NCBI GenBank assembly: GCA_035582835.1
Contig: JAYKAV010000666.1
Span: 630,638-694,637, forward strand
Source: Phoebastria nigripes
Lineage: Eukaryota; Chordata; Aves; Procellariiformes; Diomedeidae
Direction: 5' to 3'
DNA: 64,000 nucleotides
Under the pieces are notes generated by a model that was not told the origin of the DNA, made no database searches, and was given only the letters and a program-made list of their open reading frames with translations. Of this stretch, positions 1 through 11,395 are shown in pieces. Both the position numbers and the translations under genes were made by a program. How positions within the stretch are numbered: the stretch's first letter is position 1; every line of letters begins with the position of its first letter.

Positions 1-3000
1 CCTTCATCTTAATGAAACTTTTCAGCAGAATTGTTCTTGAAGTACTTTTTGCTTTGTTTGTAGCTCTGAATTTAACTTTTACCAACATATGATAAATTTT
101 GTAGGAACATTAGGTTCATAGTTTTATTTGATAGAACTTTATCTTTGTTGTTCCAAAGCCTCCTGTATCAAAACTAAAGGAATCTGTGCCTAAATTTGAT
201 TTTTTCACTCCTCGAAATTTCTGAGGAAACATTGTTTGTCTTTGTTGTTTAGGTATGTTTACAATTACTCGCAAAAAGGGAATTTCCTCTTAATTATTTT
301 CCACCTCACCGTTGAGTAAAGCGCTGTTCCATGGCTGCGATTACATAAGTGTTCCTTTCTTTTGCAGTCTGATTTGTTGAAATATTGCAGTAACAGTGAC
401 ATGTTTCCATTCTGAGAAAAGCCTAAGGCTGCTTTAGTATTATTCCAAATGATTGAAATTGCCATCTTGCTGACTTTCCCTTGGGCAGCTTAAGGCCTGT
501 TTACTTTTGTATTTGTTTCACATGTTCCCTCTGAGTTTGGCTGGCAGGACATCATTACCTGGTTTGACAAGACAGTTGGAGAAGATTCATATTTGATTAA
601 CTCCCTTTGTTACTGTCTGGTCAACATAAACCTCTGAAATTGTGTATTTAAAGTTAAAACTTTTGATAAATTCAGATAAATGTTTGCAAATAGGAAAGTT
701 TGTGAGGGTTTTTTTTTTAATTCCCTAGTTTTGCTTTACTGCTGATTTTTTAAGTCTTCAGGTAACAGTCAATTGTTAATTGTATAGAGAATAAGCTTTT
801 TCCTACAAGTTGTATAATATAGTTTAATAAATAGTTGTTGTGAATTTTTTTTTATTTTGATCAATACACAAGTAAGAGCCAGCTAATATTGTTTTCTTTT
901 TAATGGCTATATAACACCTGTTCAAACCAGAATAAAAATCTTTAAAAGACAGCTCATTTTGAAGCCAAGTGTCATATACTATATGAAGAATTGCCACACA
1001 GCAAAAATAAGTAAGTTTCCAGAGCTTAATGTATGAGTTCAGGAGATTCTTTTCTGAGAGGTGTTTCCTAACAGGAAGAGAAGAAAGTCAGAATTAGAGG
1101 AGTCCTGCGGCAGGAAAGTTGCTGGTTTCTCAGTGGCAGGCAGATACGATATGGTACTATGGAGCACTCTGCAGTGCATTTTTCCTAGTGGTAGTTGCCA
1201 GAGTAAAAGGTTATGTCTTTGGAAGGAAACATAATCACAAAAACCAGCCATTGAGTCTATATAGAACTAAAAATAAATGTATGATTCCAAGGGCATTAAA
1301 ATAATGTCCTTTCTTCATCTATCAGTAAAGGACTATAAGAAAATTATTAATTGCCAAAATAAGCAAGATTTAATTGCAACTCCAGATATTCATGTGTATG
1401 TTATGTGTCCAGCATTGGTATTTGGAAGAAAACTTAAAACTCTCTTCTTTTAAGATGGTGAATTTGGCAATTAAAAACAGGAAATACGTCTTCGGTAGCT
1501 TCCATCTGAAATCTCTGAATTTCTACCTTTTTTTTTTTTTCCATTCTATCCCTTTTCATTGCTTATTTTATACAGACTATACTGTGGTAAACTTCTTATT
1601 TGCAAAGGAGAAGTGCAATTACCCACTGCTATAGATTATTTACCAAAACAGGTGGGGAAGACCAAGTCAGAACTGGTGTATGCGGTGCTTCAGTGTGGTA
1701 TTAGCACAGCACAAGTTTGGTCCTGAGTGACTCAGGAGATGGTGATGTCACTGAGTGCGAGAACTGTGCTCCCAGAAACATTTTGTAATTATTCATTCAA
1801 TGTCTCAAGAACAGGTATGGACATAATGGTTTAAGGTTATTCGTGAGCTATTTCTTCTGGAGGAAGAAATCAACCCTGTCACCAGTACATATGGGATCAG
1901 CATGTATTTAAAATATGCACATGTGCCATAGCAACTTCTGTATCAGTGAGAATTAGAAAGTATCCACTGTACCTCTAATAGCATCACTTCTTATAGGCTT
2001 CTTCCAAGAAAACTTGAAGCAGCCTTCATTAATGACTCACCCTAATCTGATTATATTTCACTGATGTTTATAAAATTGAGTAGTTTTGTAAATAAACAAA
2101 CGCATTTGAATTAATGAACTATTTTAGGCAATATTTTAACAAAAAGAATCTGTGAGCCTGAGAGCTGACAAAAGGCAAAACATTGGTTTATTAGAAATTT
2201 AAGTAAGGTGATAGTTCTATAGCAATCGGTCAGTAAAATACAAAAATGAATTCTTGTTTGCCAAGATGAAGTTCACACAATGTAACACCAAAGCTAATAT
2301 ATGCTACATGATACATGTTGTAATACTGGGAGCTTAGTCAATATACCTTTGTATATAGATAAAAGCAACTCTGTATTTTAAGATCTTGCACTGGTGACAT
2401 TGCAAGACTTGACCCCATGTTAGGGCCTTACAACCTCAGAATGGAACCTGCTTTTACCAAGCCAGAGGGTAACATGGTTGTGACTGCCTGGCTGCCCAGT
2501 GCTTGGAGCATGGATGAAACTTTACAGGTATTCCTGGTTCAAAGGTGAGACAGAACTTCTCTGAAGTGTTACAGAAAGTGTATTTCTTTAATTTTCTAAT
2601 GTAATAAAATCTCTGGAGCCTCTTGTCCCCATGTATTTGAGAACACAAGTACCCTTGGGGCTTACACGGAAAACTTCTCTTTCTCCTCAGCCTGCCTTGA
2701 GCAGATAGCATCATACCTGGCAAACTCTAGTAGTGGATACTCCACTTCAGCTCAGGGACTCAAATGCAGGCAACTCTGCATATAAAACTAAACTTTCTAA
2801 CAGAGAGAGGTTAAACATTGTAATAAAATTCAGCTGAAATTTATGCCAGCCAAACCACTGTTGCATTGATTTTTCCTGTCCATTTTCCCTATGATATTAA
2901 TAAAGACATTACCACTGGCTTATTTAAACATAGATCAAAAGATAATAATTATAACACCATAACATTTTCTTAATCTAAAATTAATGATACTGCAAAAAGA

Positions 3001-5025
3001 TTCTCCTGCAGAACTAATTCTGTCATAATTCCAAGCTCCATTCTGCATTATTTCATCTAGTAGCCAGTTCAGGTTCTCTTTACCTGGTATGGTGTTCTTC
3101 ACTGAATTGTTTTGTCAGATGCTGTCAAGCCAACCTACCATTGTTAAAGAAAATCAAACTAAATCATTTTGGCATGAGCCTTCCAGGAATAAGGCACAGA
3201 ATATGAAGGGTTTGATGAAATCAAGGATTTTATTTCAATATTGTAAAAGACTGCCTGTCAAAAATGTATTACATTCTTTCAAACAATTTTGAATAAATAA
3301 ACGTGTTTAAAATTGTGACAGTACGATTTAGATAAAGTTTTGGGAGATATTTTTAAATTATAGTAACTTGAGGTAAAACAATACTTCGAGTGCTCCTATT
3401 TAAAAAGAAAATACCCTCTGAATGCTAATGGTACATAGAACTGAAATCAAGTAATAAGTTTGATGCAGTATATGGAATTTCAGAACACTTGTATCTTGTG
3501 AACATGTGGAAAAATATAATGTGAAAATATCACCTTATTATGTAATACTGAATAATGTAAATTAAATTATTTTGGTATTCTGAANATGAATACAGGAAGG
3601 TACCATTAACTTTTAGATTGCATATGAAGATTTGTAATATCCTGAAATTTATTTCATAATTAATTTTGTTTTATGGGTTGTTTGACATTACACAAGTATA
3701 ACATGAGCACTCCATTCAGTTTTTCAAAACTTTAACGCTTATAATACGGTGCATCTGCAGTTCCTTGTCAGTATACATTTTTATTTAAACAAATAATTAT
3801 GTTGTTTAGAAATATTTATACCATAATTGTGTTGTTGCAATNGAAGAACATGCAACAAAGCCATTAATGCAATTAAAGGTCACTTGTACATATTGTAATG
3901 GACTGCTCATTCACAGGATCTGTGTTAAGGGTCAGTGCTGCAGCATGAAATGGATTGGCCTTGTTCAGTCTGTAAATAAATGGGTCAACTTATCTTGTAT
4001 TTGCCAGACAAATAAAGTAGTTGACATATTCGCACTTTCTTAGTATTAGAAGACAGGTAGGCTAAAGAGATCTTCCGTAAAAATGTTGGTTGGTAAAGAT
4101 TAAAAAAACTCTTTATCTACAAGGATTATATTTTTCACTAAAGTAGTAGTGCTTTTTAGACAAAGGTCTGTGGGTGTAAGTTAGAAAGATACAGATGGTG
4201 AGTTGTTAAGAAGCAAAAAGAGTTAAGCACCATATTCATAGTAGTTCTCAGCAGGAGCTGAGTGCCACCTCCATTAAATGCTCTTTAAAATACCACCAAA
4301 TTTTAATAAAAATATGATATTTCATAACTGTATAATGTTCTCACTTTCAAATAATAGCTAATTCAATCATGCAATTACACAATAAAACAGATCTCTGAAT
4401 TTTCTATATCTCTGTAAATGCAGGAAAATAAAAATTAAAGCTTATAGGAAGTCACATTTCCTCAACCGCAGGCCTGTATCATACATGAACCTTCTTGAAA
4501 TGCATTGAAGTAGGAGTTCAGGGCTGTTACCAAAAAGTTGAGAATAGGATGACTTTGCATCTCCACATGGAAGATGGGCATCCATCTGGATCTTCTTGTC
4601 TCAATACTGTTTGTTATGCTTTTGATTATCNATCTTTGGGTAGAAAGTGATTCAAAGTACTCTGTAAAGTAGGAAACTGTAAGGTAGCCCCATCAAAAAC
4701 TTGGAAAGGGTTAAAATGTCATTTTGTAGGAAAACAGAGCAACGTTGCCAAATGTTTGCTATGACTAGTAACATGCTTAATCAAGCAAACTCCAAAATGT
4801 TTTATTGTAATTTTGCAAATTCAGGATTAAGGGNTAACATTTCCAGTCTTATGAAAATATTAGTGATTTTTGGATGAACATAGATCTGTAAGGAAACCAC
4901 AAATTTATGGTTTCTTTAAATTTTTCACCTCTACAAAAACTGTTCTGTACCATTTTGCTGATCTATTTATTTTACTGATTCACAAAGAATATTACCCTTT
5001 ACTGAACTGTTAACATACGGGACCA
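1..5025. other. AT-rich non-coding stretch, no gene recognised
   Basis: No recognisable exon, RNA gene or interspersed repeat was found here. The longest openings (for example 2454-2723 on the minus strand, 89 codons) have no family resemblance I can name and no repeated composition bias suggesting coding. Short T homopolymers occur, such as 13 T at 1528-1540. Isolated N bases occur at 3585, 3842, 4631 and 4834. It is most likely intergenic or intronic DNA; the sequence alone does not say which. Confidence 0.6.
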
Positions 5026-5044
5026 TTTTTTTTTTTTTTTTTTT
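5026..5044. repeat. Poly-T run (19 T)
   Basis: An uninterrupted run of 19 T lies in unique AT-rich sequence. No retrotransposed gene body is recognisable on either side, so it is treated as a simple homopolymer and not as the reversed poly-A tail of a retrocopy. Confidence 0.9.
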
Positions 5045-5252
5045 ATTGAGGACAAACTAGCCTTATTATTCTTAGTCTGAAAGACTTAACAAAAGTGCCA
5101 AAAAGAGACAGGAGAAAAAAATATACATAAACTGCAAAGTACTGTAGGTGAAGAAAAAAATGTTCTATAACCGTTGTGCAAATACTACTTTCTGCTTTGG
5201 CCAAATTATGGGGTATTATTTGTGACTGAATTCCAGAGTACATTTTATTTTG

Positions 5253-5298
5253 ATGTTCCTGGCAGGAGAGTGCAAATGTTCCTGGCAGGAGAGTGCAA
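5253..5298. repeat. Perfect 23-bp tandem duplication (2 copies)
   Basis: The unit running from atgttcctgg to gagagtgcaa occurs twice head to tail, at 5253-5275 and 5276-5298, with no mismatch. Perfect identity in otherwise diverged neutral sequence suggests a recent slippage or microhomology duplication, or an assembly duplication. No coding or structural role is visible. Confidence 0.9.
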
Positions 5299-7575
5299 AA
5301 AGTAGATTGTCATAAGCAAAATGGCTGAGGACTACAGTGCCTAAGGCATAAATAAACTTAGATTTTGGTCATGCCATCTTTATTGCTCTCTTTCTCATAG
5401 TTGTTTTACTTGCATGTTTTTGATTTTTTTTTTTTAAATTTGCTTTTTCTTGGTTGTATTCCATATGGTTTTCAGAGGATTCTGTTATCACGCGTAATGC
5501 AATTTAAAATTTCTCATTGCATGTTAAAACCCAACAGCTTTTGAAATACCAGGTGAGACTGTCTCCAAGGAAAAAAAAAAAATATTTATTGCATTTAAAA
5601 GGGTATTTCTGGCCAGCTTAACATTAACATAATATTAACCCCCTTCAGAATAATAGCTTGAATTTGAATGGCATTACCAAGTAACAGTTCAGCTCCCTCT
5701 TTCTTCATTCTTTCCTTCCGAAGAAAGTGAGCAGTAATTGTATAGTGTACAATAACTAAAGTTTTGTATTTGATGTCCATAAATACATAAATAAATAAAG
5801 TTAATTTGGGTACCAACTTATACCAGCCATAGAAAGCTTGACTTTCAGAAAACAGCTGGTAGTGCTCGCTGAAAATAGTTCAGTTTAAATGCCTCATTTC
5901 AGGTATTTAAGGTTTGAGAAACCTATGGTTTTTAGCTCATGAAAATACTCTCTATGGGCTCTCCATCTTCTTTTGTCCTGCTTCAAGTGTGTTATAGCAA
6001 AAATTACTGAAGAATTTTCACTCTGACATTCATCAAATTCATATCTTTACAAAACAGTTACCAGATGGACTTACCTTTTTCTCATATTAAACCACTAATC
6101 TTTGGGCAATGTGTCTGCTTGAGTCATGTTTAAAAGTAAAAGCAGAAAACAAAAATAAAGAACAGTTTATCATTTTTAAGTGGGAGGATGTGAGTATTCC
6201 TGCGCAAGAGAAATCAATTTCACATTGCATCCAAAAACAGTGCTTGCTATTCTTAAAATAACCTGATTGCTTAATATTTAAAGTTTTAAGATCTTTAGTA
6301 ATCTTTGCTGAGGAGCTGTACATTCACTTNTTCTGAAAAAGATNGGCTTTGTGTGGCTTGCCTATGAANGTTTGAGGTGGACGAATTGGCCATGGTAGCT
6401 GAGTCTTGAGGGGACTTCTGAAGTCTGATATACCCGGAATATCTACTGGGGGTTTGAATAGAACCTTAATGGTGTATTTGTAAGCAAAACATTTCATGTG
6501 TTTGGATTATAGCTATACAGTGACCTGCCTTGTCATTGGGTTGGCTCCAGACTCTCCAGCTGGAGGAGTTAAGAACTGTGCAGTTGGCAGGTAGGCTTGG
6601 GGTCTGTGAGTGGCAGAAAAACTTTAACAACAGCGGTTGCAATCCACTGTTCTCAGTCAAGGATTACAGTGTTCCAGTATAGTTTTCGGACACGTACCCT
6701 TACTTGCTTTTATTTGTGAGCCAACACACAATTAGATTAACAAGAGGAAAAGTTTTGCTTGTGTACTTTGTCTCACTGGTATTTCTTACTTTTAAGGGCT
6801 TCTACATGCAGCCTGAAGTTTGTATGGTTACCTGCGTATTGGTGGAAAGCATAGCAGGATATGATGATTTAATAAAATATTCACCCCTTTTTATTTTAAA
6901 TCATGTATCACATAAGAATGGAAAATATTAAACTAGGGAAGGCCTTGTTCTGTTATTTTTGTTGGCCTAAAGACATCGGTGTCCTGAATTTGCAGTGCTC
7001 GCTTGCAGATTGAGACTGGGAACCAAGCTACACTCTCGGGACTGACCAAGGAAAGTCTGCTCGTAGCTATAGCCACAGCTTGTCCCCATCTTGATATACA
7101 GTATGTGTGATGTATAGAATAAACACATCCCTCAGCCACTTGAGCTGCCATATGTTACTAACTGAGCAGCATTTTATTTTCAGCTCTTTATTATGTGGTG
7201 TTTGTTATCCATTGGTTGCATCTCTTCTCTCATTGGTTTATTAGGGTTTTAGTAATGTGTTGCTTAATCAATAAACACTGTAGTCTCTTAAGTCAGTTAT
7301 GTCTCAGGTCTGCAATCTAAAGCCCCTGAGGCAACATCATATGCTTCTTAATCAGTACTTCTCACCTTTTAGTATAAGGCTTTGTAATTCTGGGTGGGTT
7401 ACAGGTTTCCTATGCTGCCTCAAATGCCCTTTCACAACCCTTTTGCTACCAGAGTAGTGTNACAGGAGTTACATGAGCTTTTGCTGCTGTAATATAGGGA
7501 AAAATGGTTCTACTTCTAGGATGAGTGTTTATTAAGCAATATGAACTGGTACTTAATTTGTAAAGCTTGTTGTTC

Positions 7576-7600
7576 TTAATTCCTTAAAATAAGGAATTAA
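7576..7600. repeat. Perfect inverted repeat, 11-bp arms, 3-nt loop
   Basis: The arms ttaattcctta and taaggaattaa are exact reverse complements separated by aaa. The hairpin is AT-rich and no T-tract typical of a terminator would be meaningful in a vertebrate. It is probably chance or a small palindrome-generating mutation. Confidence 0.85.
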
Positions 7601-8054
7601 TAAGAAGGAAGTCTAATATTTGTATTTTGATCTGATCCTCTGTTAGCATAGCCATGGGCTGTTTGTGCTTGGTCTACATCATCTAGACTAAAAATAGCCT
7701 TCCTGTCATTTTATTGGCAGAGTTTTAGCTACTCCTTTAATTCTGTTTAAAAATGGATAGAGAGAAAGACAGCATAAATATTGAATGTGTGCAGATATTC
7801 CAGTAAGTAACTAACAGGAGATTCCTGATGCTTTGAGAGCTGTATAGTTAATTCACATTTTGCTTAAATAAAGAGACATTTTGTAAATTATGATCATCTT
7901 TAAATGTATTAGGTTAATTTTTATTTTTGTATTTGTATCATTAAAATAGCTATTTTTAAATATATAGGCATTAACATATATTTGCTTTATTTTTATTAGT
8001 GTCCTGCTTAGGTTTTGTTCTTTTTAGGTTTCCTTTGCATTTTGATAAGAAATT

Positions 8055-8083
8055 ACTGATGAGGTATTTCATTTCTCATCAGT
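8055..8083. repeat. Inverted repeat, 9-bp arms, 11-nt loop
   Basis: actgatgag and ctcatcagt are exact reverse complements flanking an 11-nt spacer. The left arm contains tgatga, which resembles a C box, but spacing and flanking features of a C/D snoRNA are absent. It is recorded as a structural repeat only. Confidence 0.8.
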
Positions 8084-11000
8084 TAAATAAAAAGCCACAT
8101 TATTTCTAATTTTTCTTTTAATAAAGCCAGGTTTTGCAGATTAAGAAGAAAAATCACTACTGCCTCCTAAAATCTTGAGCAATAGTCTGAAAAATTAATT
8201 TTGTTATATTTTGGTTTTTGAAAACCTGTGGAAACAGCGAAGGAAGAACTGGCTTGTTCTTGTTCTGTCTGTCCTAAGAAAACATGGGCTACTTTAGGAA
8301 CTTTCAGGACCACAGTTACAGTATGGAAAAGACACAGTTTTGAGGTGGACTTGCATCTGTGTTGTCTTTTTCCTGATCTGAGAAGGGCATTCTGGCTTTG
8401 AAAAAGCCATGAGAATTAGATTCAGGTTACTGAAACGCCCCTAAACCTACAAAGGAAAATTTTTGCTGTGTTTGTAGAGGTAAGCTCTAAGGTAGAAGGG
8501 TTACACTGAAAGGATTTTGTCAGTGGATTACTTATATCCTTATATAAGAAGCACATTTTCCTTGTTTAGTCTGAAATATATAAAATTTATACACGTACCA
8601 TAGTCTCTTCTACTTTTGCCTCTCCTGTCTTGCTCATCCACACCATGGTGTGTATTTGCATCCTTTAGGACAATATTATTTTGCACATTCAGTTTAGGAG
8701 TTGTTTGTTTTCACACAAATATGTGTGAAATATCTGGANTACTTTCTTGCAGCATTTATTTGGTTTTCGTTATTTTTTGTTTCTCAAGTTTGTGTTTTGA
8801 AATTATATTGTTACTTTACAAATTGATCCAAAAGATTATTTATTGAAGGTGCAGTAAGAGAAGATGTGTTTGAAAGTAAGTTATGTTAACTGCTGCTTTT
8901 ATGGAAGGTTGGTGGTGGTGTTACAAATGAGATTATGAAGAGAAGCAATCGATGTTGCAGTTTTTACATTAGAGCATCCGAAGTAAAGGGAATAGTTGCA
9001 TTCCATCAGTTGCAAGTGCATAGCATTGACATAGGAGGGTATCAGTTTTCAGAACTGATAATCAAAACAGAGTATTTACTGGCGAAAATTAGGCATAACT
9101 GGAGTATTGTTATATGTACAGTCTAGACATCTGGTAAAAATATTTATAAATAAAGCAGAATTTGTACAAAGCCAGAAATAGTCAATAGAGATCATTTTTA
9201 TTGAGAGAAGTATTGCTGTTTCTGTTAAGTGTTTAGTTAATGAATATTCAAACTGTTTTATGAGTATTTTTTAAGCTTTTTTTTTTTCCTAAAAGGGGAT
9301 GTATGGTTCAGTACAAAATTACATTCCTAAAAGATTTACTGTTCTCAGCATAATAAAAATATTGTAAAATTACTTCCTATCTTGAAAAATCAAACAAGCT
9401 ATTCTTGTTTCAAGTTTCATCTAATATATTGTTCCGTATGGTTGTACGATAAACACATTATTCCTTGAACAGGAATTAAGAGTAAAGCTGCCAGGAAGGG
9501 GTTTTGTTGTCAGAGTAGTTCCCGCCTCATGTTTTGTAAGAGATTTCATGGTCCCATTGTAAAGAGTGGATGATTTAAAACGTGTTCCCAAGATAAACTT
9601 TCCCATTGTCATTAATGAGGATGGATAATACTGAGTGACAAGTGCATTAGGAATGACACAGAAAGAGCTGTTAGATTTGTCAGAGCATATCACTTCAGGC
9701 AATGAAACTTGAGGACATTCTCTTTTAGCAATTTTTTGCTATTTATTAGAGAACCAAGGATTGTGATTGCTCACACAGGTGGATTTTACTGTTTTGTTCA
9801 TTAAATATTTAGGTACCTTTGAAAAGGTAAAGGTGATAAATATGACCATTATACTTCACTGTGAGGGGTGCCAATGGTTGCTTTGCTTACAAATAATTCA
9901 GCCAAACCAATATACCTTTTATTTGTTTTAAAAATGTTTATTTGGTGGATAATTTTTAATTTGCAATATTTTTACTGAACAAGAATATTTGAAGTTATAT
10001 AATAAGAAATGCTCTGAATTGTCATAGTGAAGCTTCTGGGATAAAGAGCTTAAAATTAGGACACTATACATGTAATTTACATTGACTTAAAAAATTGTAT
10101 TTCTCCATAGAGAAAGACTTTTTAAATATTTATCTCTGAATAATTAATAATGTATGACTTTTTCTGGTGTTTAAAATCTTTCCAACCTACAACATGCCTA
10201 TCAATTTCCATTTTGAACATGCAATTGGTCACTTTTTCGCCTTGATTCATCTTGCCTGGCTGCCAACCAAATTTTGCCTTTGTGTACCTTCTTGACACTA
10301 ATAATGACTGAGTTTCTGTTCGTTTGCGTGCAAGATTTCCCAAGCGGCAGTTTGGGGCTGGGATAAACTATCTATCATGATTGCGTACAACTAATCTGCC
10401 TCAACGAAACCACCCAATGATTGAAATTGCATTTGACAATTCACCTCTCCTTGGCGTGCCTGAGGTGAACATAGCTACAGACCATCCCCGGAAGGGCACA
10501 GCAACTCCTCCATATGTTGGGGAGGATCCTTTTATTTGTGTCAAGAGACTTTTAGCAAAGCATGTATAAGCAGAGATAATTTTTTTTCTTAGATTTCCTT
10601 GTTTTCAGATACATGGCTGCTGCTTTCTCCTAACCAAAGCATTTTGGTTTTGTGAAGCATTTTCTGATTTTTAATTCATTAAAGCTGTTAAACTCTTTCT
10701 CTGAGATTAACCAGTGCGATATTGGATGTATAGGAGATAAAAAATTCAAGAGGTATTTAAAACGTCATGTATTGTTTGTTTTAATGTTATGCTATTAATA
10801 GACCAGTAGTATTACTCAACATCAGGCGAGATGCCTGTTACCGTGTTGACCTTTACCAAAGCTTACACCTGCTTGGAGCATTCTGATAATACAGAACCTA
10901 AGAAAGAATGACAAAGCAAAATCTGCTTCTGTCATATAAGAAATCTTGTAATTCTTTTCCAAATGTTAAATTAATTTATATTGTTTGTACTTACTGGTTT

Positions 11001-11356
11001 GAAAAGCCGTGTGCGCGACTATGATCTGACAAAACAGACCCTTTATTTCTGGGTAAGATTACTCAAATAATCTTCAGAGTAAAAAGCTTTCTAGGATTGC
11101 TTTTTGCTAAGTATTGTCCTTTTCGTATGAAGTCACTTTTATCATAATAATTTAAGTAATAGCCTATGTCATCAGGGGTGCTACTTTTCATTAGTGATGT
11201 GTATCATTAGTTTCATTGGATATAATTAATTTGTTCAAATACAAAGTTTCTGAATAGTTAGGGCAATAAAATTCTATTTCTAGGGAGATAATTTCTTTGT
11301 AGTTTTCTGTTACAGTTCCAATNTATTAAGTTAAAACATACATTGTTTTGATATAC

Positions 11357-11395
11357 GGCTCCCTTCCAACTCGAAATATTCTATGATTCTATGAT
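11357..11395 (+). mobile_element. Extremely 5'-truncated CR1 LINE tail (about 39 bp)
   Basis: The segment reads as the last bases of a CR1 3' UTR: a 'ccttccaac'-type stretch followed by the terminal octamer repeat attctatgattctatgat. The same ending closes the much longer CR1 at 19560, which provides an internal comparison. Only the terminal 3' UTR is present. CR1 copies in birds are usually 5'-truncated during target-primed reverse transcription, and this is an extreme case. No clear target duplication is seen. Confidence 0.85.

Larger units (their letters stand above)
5299..11356. other. AT-rich non-coding stretch with a GC-richer island near 9.4-10.6 kb
   Basis: No gene is recognised. Most of the stretch is AT-rich with T and A homopolymers. 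Between about 9420 and 10570 the composition is visibly less AT-rich and holds three modest ORFs (minus strand 9421-9702 and 10122-10343, plus strand 10381-10569). None matches a protein family I know, and each is short. They are discussed as a finding and not called as genes. A weak hAT-like terminus at 7351 is also only a suspicion. Confidence 0.55.

Noticed and set aside
7660..7682. tttgtgcttggtctacatca, similar to the start of miR-218
   Set aside because: The match fails after about 13 bases and no complementary arm is present nearby to form a precursor hairpin.
8055..8083. C/D snoRNA suggested by tgatga and a closing inverted repeat
   Set aside because: The C-box-like string is inside the stem arm, and the required D-box position and 60-90 nt spacing are absent.
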